Assembly: GCA_029245395.1 (NCBI GenBank)
Contig: JAQWPL010000006.1
Location: 31,205 to 95,204 of the forward strand
Reading direction: 5' to 3'
Length of the DNA: 64,000 bases
Origin: Gammaproteobacteria bacterium
Lineage (GTDB): Bacteria > Pseudomonadota > Gammaproteobacteria > Pseudomonadales > Pseudohongiellaceae
The notes beneath the pieces were generated by a model that worked only from the letters and a program-made list of their open reading frames with translations, did no database searches and had not been told where the DNA came from. The translations under genes and the position numbers were made by a program. Position 1 is the stretch's first letter. Every line of letters begins with the position of its first letter. Positions 1 through 8,205 of the stretch are shown here, piece by piece.

Positions 1-653
1 ATGGTGACCTGGATGTCGCGAATACCCTGGGCCCACCAACGCACCATGCCTTCGGGGTAGCAGGTGGATGACATCCATTGCGGCGAGTTACTGATGCCGA
101 CGTGATAGAGCACCTGGGCGAAGCGCTGCTGGTATTCGGGTGTCAGCATCTGCATCAAGGTCCCTGCCTTGATATTGTTGCCGAAAGTCCATTGTTGTTG
201 CTGTCCCGTGCGCGAGTCGTAGTAGCCGTCCCATGCCGGCGGCGGATTATCGCGATCATAGAGTGTCGGTCCACCCCTGGCGACAGACTCTGCCATCAAT
301 GCGTCATAATGCTCTTGCGCCGTCGCATAGGGGTACTGGCTTTGCAGCTCGGTTTCTGAAAGCCCATGTTCGCAGTCTCCCCATTCACCGACGACATTGT
401 CGATCCACATATCGCCGACTTGCCCTGGTGTGTTGCATCGCGTGTAGCGCAGATCCTGCCAATACTCAGAGTCGAGGTAGAAGTCCTGCGTCGTAAAGAG
501 GTCCACAGGCAGCGGTGTGATGCCCGGTGGTGGGGCGTGGGAATCGATCATTGCCTGTAGCTCGGGTGACTTCTGGGCGTGCATTGCCGGTACAAACAGC
601 AGTGTTAACGACAAGGCCAGCGTTGCTCCGGCTGTAATGATTTTTACATTCAC
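1..653 (-). CDS. secreted protein of unknown function, 3' end outside window
   Basis: The frame runs off the left edge, so only about 217 codons are present. I start it at the GTG at 653-651: a GAGGGG ribosome site lies nine bases upstream and no in-frame ATG precedes it. The N-terminus is a clear signal peptide, with hydrophobic core [16 protein letters not shown] and probable cleavage near AMHAQ, so the protein is exported. The mature part is rich in Trp, Tyr and Gln and has scattered cysteines ([24 protein letters not shown]) that could form periplasmic disulfides. I recognise no enzyme motif. It is divergent from the DoxX gene, with about 200 bases between them. Coding is well supported by the long open frame and signal peptide; function is unknown. 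Confidence 0.75.
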   Translation of the reverse strand, partial: MNVKIITAGATLALSLTLLFVPAMHAQKSPELQAMIDSHAPPPGITPLPVDLFTTQDFYLDSEYWQDLRYTRCNTPGQVGDMWIDNVVGEWGDCEHGLSETELQSQYPYATAQEHYDALMAESVARGGPTLYDRDNPPPAWDGYYDSRTGQQQQWTFGNNIKAGTLMQMLTPEYQQRFAQVLYHVGISNSPQWMSSTCYPEGMVRWWAQGIRDIQVT

Positions 654-792
654 TATCTTGATCCCCTCATGGTCGTGGATGAACCGAGTTTGGTTCACTT
701 TAGCGTTATTGGCAAGATGCGCCAGCATTCAGCCGTCCGCAATCGTCGGCACCAGAGAGTTATTGAATAGTTGGTGTATCTGGGTAAGTTGT

Positions 793-820
793 TTGTTAGG
801 ATCAAAGTGATGCGTATTAA
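793..820 (+). promoter_or_regulatory. possible sigma70 promoter for doxX gene
   Basis: TTGTTA at 793-798 and TATTAA at 815-820 are separated by 16 bases, and the DoxX start codon follows about 40 bases later. This is a plausible -35/-10 pair, judged by eye only. Confidence 0.3.
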
Positions 821-860
821 GTCTAATCAATAACTAAAAATAAGATCTCGAGGGGGTTTT

Positions 861-1259
861 ATGTTGGATGTTCTGAATGATAATAAATATCTCATGGCTA
901 CCGGGCGAGTCCTTTTGGTGCTGATTTATTTCATGGGTGGTATTGGTGTGTTCACAGGTAGTGTTCCTGTCGAATTTGCAGCAACCAAAAGTATTCCGTC
1001 AATTTTAGTGTGGCTTGCCTTTGTCCTGAAACTGGTGGGAGGCCTGGCCATTATAGTTGGATTCCAGACCAGAATTTTTGCACTGGCTCTGGCATTTTTT
1101 ACTGTCTGCACAGCCTTTATATTTCACTACATGGACAATGTATTTTGGAAGGAAATTTCCATGATCGGCGGCTTACTCCTGCTGGCCGCTTCAGGTCCTG
1201 GTGCTTTAAGTCTTGATGAGCGTAGCAGTAGTGAGGAAGCATCCTCGTCCACTGAGTAA
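861..1259 (+). CDS. DoxX family inner-membrane protein
   Basis: This 132-residue protein has the size and four-helix hydrophobic pattern of the DoxX family (hydrophobic stretches roughly at residues 12-32, 45-70, 75-95 and 100-118). The arrangement VLLVLIYFMGGIGVFTG at the start and GGLAIIVGFQTRIFALALA in the middle is typical. DoxX members are inner-membrane proteins; some take part in thiosulfate oxidation or redox homeostasis, but the specific role of this subgroup is not known. The ATG at 861 has a strong GAGGGGG ribosome site. The tail is Ser/Glu-rich and probably cytoplasmic. It is followed by a palindromic hairpin and a glutaredoxin-like gene, so a redox-related role is possible but only inferred. 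Confidence 0.85.
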   Translation: MLDVLNDNKYLMATGRVLLVLIYFMGGIGVFTGSVPVEFAATKSIPSILVWLAFVLKLVGGLAIIVGFQTRIFALALAFFTVCTAFIFHYMDNVFWKEISMIGGLLLLAASGPGALSLDERSSSEEASSSTE

Positions 1260-1274
1260 TGCAGAAGATTAATT

Positions 1275-1317
1275 GGGGACAGGCCACGTTTCGTCTATTA
1301 AAACGTGGTTTGTCCCT
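1275..1317. repeat. GGGGACA...TGTCCCT palindrome, possible terminator
   Basis: The arms at 1275-1291 and 1301-1317 (starting GGGGACAGG and ending TTTGTCCCT) pair over 17 positions, allowing G-T pairs, around a 9-base loop. It sits just after the DoxX stop and is followed by a short T-rich stretch. It belongs to a family of similar palindromes in this window (near 2.7, 8.2, 13.2 and 36.7 kb). It could act as a terminator; its spread suggests a REP-like repeat. Confidence 0.6.
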
Positions 1318-1338
1318 GATTTTTAATCGAGTAATTTT

Positions 1339-1596
1339 ATGCAACCCAGGTTAGCTTTATACGTCACGCCAATGTGTGGCTATTGCCACTATGTCATGTC
1401 AATCATTCAGGAGCTGAGCCTGGATGTTGAAATTCACAATATCATGGCGGACAGAAATCAGCTCCAGGAGCTGTTTAAAGCGCGTAACCGGACGACAGTC
1501 CCTGTACTTAAAATCACCAGCAACGATGACGTTCAATGGATGCCGGAATCCAGGGTTATAGTGCAATATTTGCAGGGGATGAAAGCCGATCTGTAA
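1339..1596 (+). CDS. glutaredoxin-like protein
   Basis: An 85-residue single-domain thioredoxin-fold protein. It begins with a beta strand (RLALYVTPM) and the dithiol motif CGYC at residues 13-16, followed by a helix. The TVPVL segment near residue 54 supplies the cis-proline loop, and a final helix carries SRVIVQYL. This is the normal length and order for a bacterial monothiol/dithiol glutaredoxin, which reduces disulfides or glutathione mixed disulfides in the cytoplasm. The active site CGYC differs from the classical CPYC. The short spacing after DoxX makes co-transcription possible, though a hairpin lies between them. Confidence 0.85.
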   Translation: MQPRLALYVTPMCGYCHYVMSIIQELSLDVEIHNIMADRNQLQELFKARNRTTVPVLKITSNDDVQWMPESRVIVQYLQGMKADL

Positions 1597-1605
1597 ATAA
1601 AAGGT

Positions 1606-1624
1606 AAAACGTGGTCTGTCCCTT
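1606..1624. repeat. half-site of the ACGTGG-TCTGTCCCT repeat
   Basis: The 19 bases at 1606-1624 repeat the right arm of the palindrome at 1301-1317 almost exactly (AAACGTGG then CTGTCCCT), but have no matching left arm. It looks like a remnant or solo half of the same repeat family, placed after the glutaredoxin-like stop codon. Confidence 0.45.
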
Positions 1625-1671
1625 AATATTCGGTTATTCTCGCTGTATTCCTAACTCCCAGAGATACTCTC

Positions 1672-2163
1672 ATGTTGCATAAATTCAGCTTCGTTTTCGT
1701 TTTAACGCTGACGACGATCGTTGTCGGCATTTCTCCACAAACCGGTTTCGCCGCCGAGACCATGTCGGATACACGGGCAAAAGACTACGCGGAAATTCAG
1801 ACCCTGATCGTTAAATATGCCCACGTCTACGACTCACGTGATGTAGAAGGCTATGTCAGTGTCTTTGCTGAAGATGCGCAATTCACCTTTGGCGGGAACA
1901 CCTTGAACGGTCGCGCGGATATCAGGGAATTTATCACCGAAGTCGCGAACTCGCCTGTACCAGAGATAAAAAGTTATCACTCGATCTCTAACACACTGAT
2001 CGAGTTTGTCAGCGACACGGAGGCACATCACGTCTCTTACTGGCAGATCGTCTCTGGTCCTGTGGATGGTGCGTTTACTGTGAACAATATGGGTGTTTAT
2101 GAAGACGTTATCGTCAAGCAAAACGGGCAGTGGCTGATACAGAAGCGCAATATTCCGCAATAG
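1672..2163 (+). CDS. secreted SnoaL-like (NTF2-fold) protein
   Basis: 163 residues. Residues 1-27 form a signal peptide (FVFVLTLTTIVVGI core, cleavage near GFAAE), so the protein is periplasmic. The rest matches the SnoaL_4 type of NTF2-like fold: an N-terminal helix with IQTLIVKYAHVYDSRDVEGY, then VSVFAEDAQFTFGG, then a curved sheet ending WLIQKRNI. Family members are small ligand-binding or isomerase/hydratase-like proteins, often of unknown substrate. A second, related secreted protein lies at 21279-21812. The gene ends in TAG followed directly by TGA. The specific reaction cannot be told from sequence. Confidence 0.8.
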   Translation: MLHKFSFVFVLTLTTIVVGISPQTGFAAETMSDTRAKDYAEIQTLIVKYAHVYDSRDVEGYVSVFAEDAQFTFGGNTLNGRADIREFITEVANSPVPEIKSYHSISNTLIEFVSDTEAHHVSYWQIVSGPVDGAFTVNNMGVYEDVIVKQNGQWLIQKRNIPQ

Positions 2164-2190
2164 TGAAATAGAATCAAAATGGAGTGACGA

Positions 2191-2673
2191 GTGAACATAG
2201 CAAAAGACAGCGTGGTCAAATTACATTACACCCTCAAAGACGACAGCGGGGAGAAGTTGGACCATGCCGATGAGTCAGAACCCTTAACCTACCTGCATGG
2301 TCATAAAAATTTGTTAGAGGGACTGGAAGCAGCTCTGGAAGGGAAAGCCGCCGGGGATCAGGTGGAGGTCAATCTGGCAGCGGCACAGGCATTTGGGGAA
2401 TACAGTGAGGATTCTGAACAGCGCATTCCTCTGAAACACCTGAACGGTGCCAGCAAATGGGAGCCGGGCATGACTGCCACAGTCCATGCCGAGAATGGCC
2501 GCCATCAGGTGACCGTGCTCAAGGTGGGCCATACCATGGCCACTATTGATGCCAACCATCCCATGGCTGGCAAGGCGCTGCACTTCAATGTCGACGTTGT
2601 GGAAGTGCGCCAGGCCACTGCGGAAGAACTCAGTCATGGCCACGCCCATGGCCCGGGTGGACATCAGCACTAA
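2191..2673 (+). CDS. slyD: FKBP-type peptidyl-prolyl isomerase SlyD
   Basis: 160 residues with the SlyD layout: a split FKBP domain (residues 1-68 and about 130-150, with VKLHYTLKDDSGE and LTYLHGHKNLLEGLE), an insert-in-flap chaperone domain between them (about 70-128), and a His-rich metal-binding tail ending HGHAHGPGGHQH. SlyD catalyses prolyl cis-trans isomerisation, acts as a cytoplasmic chaperone and delivers nickel. The tail here is shorter than in E. coli but still rich in His. The start is GTG at 2191, preceded by GGAGTGAC. It lies 27 bases after the SnoaL-like gene on the same strand. Confidence 0.93.
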   Translation: MNIAKDSVVKLHYTLKDDSGEKLDHADESEPLTYLHGHKNLLEGLEAALEGKAAGDQVEVNLAAAQAFGEYSEDSEQRIPLKHLNGASKWEPGMTATVHAENGRHQVTVLKVGHTMATIDANHPMAGKALHFNVDVVEVRQATAEELSHGHAHGPGGHQH

Positions 2674-2691
2674 TCAAAGCAAACCGAAGTG

Positions 2692-2738
2692 AAAAGGCGG
2701 ACGGAGAGATTATCATTTATTCTCTGAGTCCCCTTTAA
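2692..2738. repeat. AAAGGNGGAC...GTCCCCTTT palindrome
   Basis: The left arm (AAAAGGCGGACGGAGAGATT) and right arm (ending CTGAGTCCCCTTTAAA) are imperfect inverted repeats after the slyD stop. It is one of the window-wide family of GGGGAC palindromes and could double as a terminator. Confidence 0.5.
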
Positions 2739-2767
2739 ATTTCTGACACCAACGCTATGTTGTAACT

Positions 2768-3723
2768 ATGTCTTCCAATCCCGCCGAAAATTCTTTATCT
2801 AACTGGCAGCGCTGGTCGCAACATCCTCAACGCCAGCCTTTAAGGCGTGCCTTATTTCAGATTCATCTGTGGAGCGGCATGGGGCTGGGCCTGTATATTT
2901 TTTTATCAGTATCACAGGTAGTGTGTTGGTGTACCGTAATGAACTTTACGTCATGGTTACGCCAGAGCCTTATGTATCCACTGCGCCAGGGCCGATCCTC
3001 AGCGACAGCGTTTTAATCGATGCGGCCATGCGTGCCCATCTAGGTTACGAGGTTACGCGCATCGATCCCCACTACAGACCGGACAATGCCACAGAGGTCT
3101 GGCTGGAACGGGGAAACAAAACCATCAGGCGCCATTTTGATCCCAACACTGGCGCGGATGTGGGCAAAGCCACAGCAGTCGGTGTCATGCTGGTGTCAGG
3201 GTTGATCCAAATTCATGACAACTTTCTTCCCGGCCCCAAGGGCAGAGTGGTGAACGGCTTTGGTGCCATGGCTGTCGTGCTGGTTGCCATGACCGGCCTG
3301 GTGCTCTGGTGGCCGGGTGCTTCGCGCTGGCAGCGCAGTCTGATAGTGCATCGTGGACTTGGTTGGAATCGCTTTAACTGGGAGCTGCATAGCATGGTCG
3401 GTTTCTGGTGCTTCGGTGCCATCCTGGTGTTTGCAATCAGCGGTATTTATCTCTTTTTTCCCGAAACCTTTCATGCCTGGGCAGATAAAATACAACCGGT
3501 GACAGCAGACAATGCAGGGAAACGCTTTATTGACAAGTTTTTGTACTGGCTCGCCTTTTTGCATTTTGGTCGCATCAACGGCATCGGCATTCCCTGTGAC
3601 GGTCCAGGTTTTTGTGACCAATCCGTGAAGGCGGTGTGGGCCTTGTTTGGCCTGGCCCCGGCCGCCATGTTTGTTACCGGCGCCATCATGTGGTGGAACA
3701 GGGTACTGCGCAGGTGGCTTTAA
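2768..3723 (+). pseudogene. PepSY-associated membrane protein with a -1 frameshift
   Basis: Two overlapping frames together encode one PepSY_TM-type protein. The first (from ATG 2768) gives the cytoplasmic N-terminus and the start of helix 1 (IHLWSGMGLGLYIF). The second (to TAA 3721-3723) continues it exactly with ISITGSVLVYRNEL, then a periplasmic PepSY-like part and three more membrane segments (AVVLVAMTGLVLWWPG, CFGAILVFAISGIYLFFP, and a C-terminal one). The break is in a T7 run at 2898-2904. In the first frame this reads ATT TTT TTA, containing the heptamer T TTT TTA. A one-base homopolymer error or mutation is the simplest cause; programmed -1 frameshifting is possible. Members of this family are found with iron uptake and extracytoplasmic electron transfer. 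Confidence 0.8.
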
Positions 3724-3910
3724 CAATTTTCGGCGAAAAAAGAAGCCAGACCCCAAGTAAAGAATCCAATTCATAATAACCCCCGGCACTGATATCGCTT
3801 GTTCTACCCCGTTAAGATTCCCTTCATTAACTGTAGTTGATAATCGCATTGATCATTCCAGAAATATCAAAAAAGAGGGGGGTTGGTATGCACAGGAAAG
3901 GGTTTTTTAT

Positions 3911-4498
3911 TTAGGTGTCTGCATCAAGCAGATAATTATCAATAGCCTGTTTTAATTCTTTCGGTTTAAATCCAAATGGCCCGCGCCCGCCGGCATACAC
4001 AACCTTTCCTGTCTGACCAACCAGATAGAGTCGATCCGGCAGGGAGGCGTATGCGTTAGCTACTGCATCATCCATTTCATCAACATAGGTTTTTATCCCG
4101 TATTGCAGCGCGACTTCACACATGCCTGCCACTTCACGACGTTCATCCATAGACTGATGATGACGAATATCATGATCCCCCATATACCAACCATCTGTTG
4201 GGTGGGCTTCTCTGGCATACACAAGAATGAACTGAATTTTATCGTTGTATTCGCGGTACAGGTCTCGAAGGCTCACGGCCCCCTTCACGAAAGGAGGTCA
4301 GGTAAAACTGCCAAACACCAGGGCGACAGGTTTTTTGTCAATAAAATCGGAAAGGTGAATGGGATTTTCCCCTTTGACATCAGCGAGGCTGAAGTCTGGT
4401 GCCATGTCACCAACGTTCGGTGCCCCGGGACCGAATTCTTTATGCCACTGATTTCCATGCCGGATGCCCTTGAACATATCAGTGAACTTTTTGAACAT
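3911..4498 (-). CDS. iodothyronine deiodinase-like selenoprotein (UGA = Sec at codon 67)
   Basis: A single frame of 196 codons is interrupted only by TGA at 4300-4298. Read through, it gives a full-length thioredoxin-fold protein of the T4_deiodinase family. The sequence around the codon is VFGSFT-Sec-PPFV, matching the deiodinase active site FGSCT-Sec-PxF. Downstream are the family's REAHPTDGW loop with its conserved His and the RLYLVGQTGKVVYAGGRGPF end. No signal peptide is visible. The N-terminus has GDMAPDFSLADVKG, typical of redoxins. The ATG at 4498 has a GGAG site. Bacterial relatives often carry Cys at this site and probably act as redoxins; iodide removal is not implied. Alternative: a nonsense mutation of a Cys codon (TGC or TGT). 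No sel genes lie in the window. Confidence 0.75.
4267..4297 (-). promoter_or_regulatory. candidate bacterial SECIS hairpin downstream of the UGA
   Basis: Counting from the base after the UGA, GAAGG (12-16) pairs perfectly with CCUUC (27-31). The loop contains G residues at 16-26 bases from the UGA, and an alternative fold closes a CGUGA loop with a G in its second position. Bacterial SECIS elements lie inside the coding region just after the UGA, with a G in the first two loop positions about 16-37 bases away, so position and loop fit. A competing stem (CCUCCUU with AAGGGGG) begins at the first base. Pairing was judged by eye only. Confidence 0.4.
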
Positions 4499-4562
4499 CT
4501 CTCAACTCCGTGAGTCTTAATGGATTGTCAGTAATCAAAGGGGACTGAGTTATATGATTTAT

Positions 4563-5189
4563 TTAGATATCCCGCCGATACCAGAATTTCGCATGGCAGC
4601 CCTCGCAAGCATTGTTAATAGTCCCGCCCGTTTCTATCAAACCTAGCACGTCCCGTCTTTCGATGGCCTCGAGTGTGGCTTGGGTGAAAAGCTGCATCGC
4701 CTGGATATATGAGCTCCATATCTCGGGGTTGGCCTCTAGCCGTGCCTGGATTTCTTCTGAGGTATACATGTAGGCGGGGTATTCGACATCCGGATCGGCG
4801 GGTTCTGCCACACGACCTGGAATCATCAGTGCGTTGCCTGCTTCGATCAATGTGATAGCGCTGGTGCGCAACCTTTCCCAGTCTTCATCTGTCTGTGGAG
4901 TCACATCTTCAATGACGCCGTCTATCGTGGACACATAACGTACTGCTCGCCAAATTTCCAGGGCATTGGGTTGAACAATGGCGTTCATCAATGTTCTGAC
5001 ACTGTAACCAGTATCGAATTGTTCAAAGGGATTGTCAGTCACTTCTGTTGTTATAAGAGGTGTTTGTTCTGTTGCTATGGAATTTCCGGCTGGTGCCGGG
5101 GAATCTTGTTCCGCTGAACAGGCCGACAGCAAAACCAACATGGCGACTGTATAGAGTGGGTAAACAAACTTGTGTAGTAAGCGCATCAT
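4563..5189 (-). CDS. lipoprotein with C-terminal c-type heme motif
   Basis: 208 residues. It has a lipoprotein signal with lipobox LLSAC, Cys24 being the lipidated residue, so it is membrane-anchored outside the cytoplasm. The C-terminus carries CEGCH (about residues 195-199), a CxxCH heme attachment site placed at the very end as in cytochrome c-prime/class II cytochromes. The helical middle part (ALEIWRAVRYVSTIDG; SSYIQAMQLFTQATLEAIE) agrees with a four-helix bundle. It probably carries electrons or senses ligands in the periplasm. It follows the large oxidoreductase gene on the same strand, 42 bases downstream, but a repeat half-site lies between them. An electron-acceptor role for that oxidoreductase is only a guess. 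Confidence 0.75.
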   Translation of the reverse strand: MMRLLHKFVYPLYTVAMLVLLSACSAEQDSPAPAGNSIATEQTPLITTEVTDNPFEQFDTGYSVRTLMNAIVQPNALEIWRAVRYVSTIDGVIEDVTPQTDEDWERLRTSAITLIEAGNALMIPGRVAEPADPDVEYPAYMYTSEEIQARLEANPEIWSSYIQAMQLFTQATLEAIERRDVLGLIETGGTINNACEGCHAKFWYRRDI

Positions 5190-5210
5190 TAAACTATACC
5201 AAAATACAAC

Positions 5211-5230
5211 GGGGTCAGAGTAACTTGATT
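5211..5230. repeat. GGGGTCAGAGTA half-site
   Basis: GGGGTCAGAGTAACTTGATT lies between two same-strand genes. A close copy (GGGTCAGAGTAGCTTTATT) overlaps the stop codon at 11771-11773, and a shorter one (GGGGTCAGAATCTTT) lies in the GNAT gene end near 10820. Such sequences often accompany REP-type repeats; this is pattern recognition, not a database match. Confidence 0.4.
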
Positions 5231-5231
5231 T

Positions 5232-8123
5232 TTACAGTGAAGACTCCAGAACTTGCGCAACATGATTCGATTGCTGCGAGGCTCCTTCCCTGATCTGGCT
5301 TCTGCAGCTGGTGCCATCGGCAATAATCAGATCATCCTTTTCTGTATCTCGTACTTTTGGTAATAAACTCAATTCCCCCATCGCCATCGACACCTCATAG
5401 TGTTCGGCATCATAACCAAAGGAGCCGGCCATGCCGCAGCACCCAGAATCAATGGTCTCCACTTCAAGCTCAGGAATCAGTGACAGAACAGTTTCTACAT
5501 CGGACATCATCCCAAAAGCCTTCTGGTGGCAGTGGCCATGCAACAGCGCTTTTTTTGGGGCAATAGGATTGAGAGTCAGGTGCAGGTTGCCTGACCGGTG
5601 TTCCCGGGCGAGGAATTCCTCGAACAGCATGGCGCACTCAGATAACTTTTGCGACTCTTCGCCGGGCAGCAGTGACTTGAACTCGTCACGCAGGGTGAGC
5701 AAACAGGACGGTTCCAGGCCAATGATAGGTGTGCCTTTGTCCACGAAAGGTTTGAGGGTATCTATGGTGCGTGTCATTTCCTCTTTTGCCTGATCGGTGA
5801 GCCCGGCATTGAGGAAGGTGCGCCCGCAACACAGGGGACGCGGGTTATCACTCGGTGTCGGGATATGCAGCTGGTAGCCGGCGGCTTCCAGGACGGTCAG
5901 TGCGGCACGGGCATTTTCAGGTTCGAAGTAGGTATTGAAGGTATCTACCAACAGCACCACGGCTTTTTGCTCGGACGAGGCGGCCTGTGTCTTTATTTCT
6001 TTATGATGACCAAATACATCCCGCCGCCATTTCGGCAGAGGACGATGGCGTGTGAAACCCAGTAGCCATTCCGAGAGAGTGGGCAGGCCGGGAATCTGGT
6101 CGCGCAGGTTCAATAGAAAACCGAAGTTTTTCGCGACAGGCGCATAGCGAGGTAACCATGCGATAAACCGTTCCTTCAGTGGCAGTGATTTGTTCTGGTA
6201 ATACTGATGCAGGAATTCGATTTTCATCTTCGCCATGTCGACGCCGGTGGGGCATTCGCGCTTGCAAGCCTTGCAACTTACGCACAAGGACATGGTATTG
6301 GCCATCTCGTCCGATAACAGCGCGTCCTTGCCCAACTGGCCACTGAGCGCCAGGCGCAATGTGTTGGCGCGGCCGCGGGTCAGGTGTTGCTCGTCTTGCG
6401 TTGCCCGGTAGGACGGACACATCGTGCCGCCTTCAATTTTTCTGCAGGCGCCATTGTTGTTGCACATCTCTGCAGCGCGCTGGATGCCTCCGTGCTCACT
6501 CCAATCCATAGCGGTGTCGATCATGTTGGTGTCGTAGCCTGGCGGGTAGCGAAACAGTGAGCGGTCATCAAATTTTGGTGCTTGTACGATGCGACCGGGA
6601 TTGAACAGGCCCTTGGGGTCGAAGGCGTCTTTGACTTCCTCGAAGTTGTTCACCATACGCTGCCCGAACATGGCGGTGTGGAACTCGGAGCGGGACAGGC
6701 CGTCGCCGTGTTCACCAGAATGAGAGCCCTTGTACTCGCGTACCATCTCGAAACATTCCTCGGCGATGGCGCGCATCTTATGAGCGCCATTTTCTTCTTT
6801 CATATTCAATATGGGTCTTACATGAAGCGTGCCCACCGAGGCGTGGGCATAAAAGGTGCCTGTTGTCCCGTGTTTGTGGAAAATGTCGGTCAGACGTTGG
6901 GTGTATTCCGCCAGATCTGTCAGCTCTACGGCGCAGTCCTCAATGAAAGACACTGGTTTGCCATCGCCCTTCATGGACATCATGATGTTCAGACCTTGTT
7001 TACGTACTTCCCAGATCGCCGATTGGAATTCGGGGTTGGTGGCTTCCACTAGGGCGCCGGGAAAACCCAGATCAGCCATCAGTTCAACCAACCTGCGCAG
7101 ATTGTCCAGTTGCGTTTGTTGATCTTCGCCGGAAAACTCCACCAGCAGTAAAGCCTCCGGTTCACCTTGGACAAATTGATCCACAGTGGACTTGAACATC
7201 GGAATATCGCGGGCGAGGTTGATCATGGTGCGGTCCACCAGTTCCACCGCGGACGGATCAAGCTTGACGAGTTGCTGCGTAGCTTCCATGGCCTGATAGA
7301 AGGTAGGGAAATGACAGACGCCCAGCGTACGGTGTGCCGGGATAGGCGACAGATCCAGATGAATGCGCTGGAACCACGCCAGTGTACCTTCAGACCCCAC
7401 CAGCAGACGGGCCAGATTCGGGTTCTTCAGGGTCAGCTCGTTTATGTTGTATCCGCCAACACGCCTGAGCAGTTTAGGAAAGCGCGCGTCGATTTCATCC
7501 GCTTCGCGAGTGCCTAGTGCGAGCATTTGTTCCACCAGGGATTTTGCCTTGCCGAATGTCAGGTCATTGTCGGCAGATGTTGGTCCGAAGGTGGCTGGGG
7601 ACCCATCAGGCAGCAGGGCTTCGATGGCATGGACGTTGTGCACCATGTTGCCGTAGCGGATGGAGCGCGATCCGCAGGAATTATTACCGGTCATACCGCC
7701 CAGGGTGGCGCGGTTGGCAGTGGACACATCTACTGGATACCACAGGCCGTATTGTTTTAGTTGTTTGTTTAACTGGTCCAGCACCAGGCCAGGTTGTACA
7801 CAGGCAGTAAGTTTGCCTGCATCTATGTCGATAATCTTGCGCAGGTGTTTGCTGGTGTCGATGACCAGGGCTTCATTGACGGTCTGGCCGTTCTGCGAAG
7901 TGCCGCCGCCGCGAGGTAGTACTGGAATGCCTTCTTCTCTGGCGATTTGCAAGGCAATCTGCACGTCTGTTTCTGATTTTGGTACCACCACACCAAGAGG
8001 CATGACCTGGTAGATGGAGGCGTCGGTGGAGTAGCGTCCACGGGTGAAGGTGTCGAAGAGCACATCGCCCTGGAATTCCTTTTTCAGGCGGGCGGCGAGG
8101 GGAGATGATTCAAGGTTATTCAC
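5232..8123 (-). CDS. FAD-binding and Fe-S oxidoreductase (GlcD/YdiJ-type 2-hydroxyacid dehydrogenase)
   Basis: 963 residues combining a GlcD-like half and a GlpC-like half. Residues about 40-250 form the FAD_binding_4 domain (PRGGGTSQNGQTVN, GGMTGNNSCGSRSIRYGN). Residues 250-540 are the FAD-oxidase C-terminal domain, with HSGEHGDGLSRSEF near its end. Around residue 610 is a ferredoxin-type cluster, CVSCKACKRECPTG. Two CCG domains follow, with CCGRTFLN near 763 and CCGMAGSFGYD near 894. This is the layout of YdiJ-type D-2-hydroxyglutarate/D-lactate dehydrogenases, which oxidise a 2-hydroxyacid and pass electrons to the quinone pool. The start is GTG at 8123 with a weak ribosome site. The substrate is unresolved. 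Confidence 0.88.
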   Translation of the reverse strand: MNNLESSPLAARLKKEFQGDVLFDTFTRGRYSTDASIYQVMPLGVVVPKSETDVQIALQIAREEGIPVLPRGGGTSQNGQTVNEALVIDTSKHLRKIIDIDAGKLTACVQPGLVLDQLNKQLKQYGLWYPVDVSTANRATLGGMTGNNSCGSRSIRYGNMVHNVHAIEALLPDGSPATFGPTSADNDLTFGKAKSLVEQMLALGTREADEIDARFPKLLRRVGGYNINELTLKNPNLARLLVGSEGTLAWFQRIHLDLSPIPAHRTLGVCHFPTFYQAMEATQQLVKLDPSAVELVDRTMINLARDIPMFKSTVDQFVQGEPEALLLVEFSGEDQQTQLDNLRRLVELMADLGFPGALVEATNPEFQSAIWEVRKQGLNIMMSMKGDGKPVSFIEDCAVELTDLAEYTQRLTDIFHKHGTTGTFYAHASVGTLHVRPILNMKEENGAHKMRAIAEECFEMVREYKGSHSGEHGDGLSRSEFHTAMFGQRMVNNFEEVKDAFDPKGLFNPGRIVQAPKFDDRSLFRYPPGYDTNMIDTAMDWSEHGGIQRAAEMCNNNGACRKIEGGTMCPSYRATQDEQHLTRGRANTLRLALSGQLGKDALLSDEMANTMSLCVSCKACKRECPTGVDMAKMKIEFLHQYYQNKSLPLKERFIAWLPRYAPVAKNFGFLLNLRDQIPGLPTLSEWLLGFTRHRPLPKWRRDVFGHHKEIKTQAASSEQKAVVLLVDTFNTYFEPENARAALTVLEAAGYQLHIPTPSDNPRPLCCGRTFLNAGLTDQAKEEMTRTIDTLKPFVDKGTPIIGLEPSCLLTLRDEFKSLLPGEESQKLSECAMLFEEFLAREHRSGNLHLTLNPIAPKKALLHGHCHQKAFGMMSDVETVLSLIPELEVETIDSGCCGMAGSFGYDAEHYEVSMAMGELSLLPKVRDTEKDDLIIADGTSCRSQIREGASQQSNHVAQVLESSL

Positions 8124-8135
8124 GGTTCATAGAGT

Positions 8136-8197
8136 ACAAGGAACAAGAGACAAGAGACAAGAGACAAGTGAGAAGAGGAAAGAGGAAAGAGACAAGT
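8136..8197. repeat. purine-rich CAAGAGA tandem array
   Basis: Several head-to-tail copies of ACAAGAG, then AAGAGGAA units and a last GACAAG, lie upstream of the oxidoreductase gene. Similar purine-rich CAAG/GGCAAG arrays occur at about 13196-13230, 13955-13988 and 15226-15251, the latter two in or at the 5' ends of genes. It is a simple-sequence repeat of unknown role. Confidence 0.6.
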
Positions 8198-8205
8198 ACA
8201 AAAAT

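Noticed and set aside
3196..3849. 217-codon minus-strand frame over the PepSY gene
   Set aside because: The plus strand encodes recognisable PepSY_TM helices; the antisense frame has no recognisable domain.
6582..7052. Several plus-strand frames of 80-156 codons within the FAD/Fe-S oxidoreductase
   Set aside because: They overlap conserved motifs of the minus-strand enzyme and carry no features of their own.
8136..8197. CRISPR array
   Set aside because: The short CAAGAGA units have no spacers and no cas genes are nearby; it is simple-sequence DNA.
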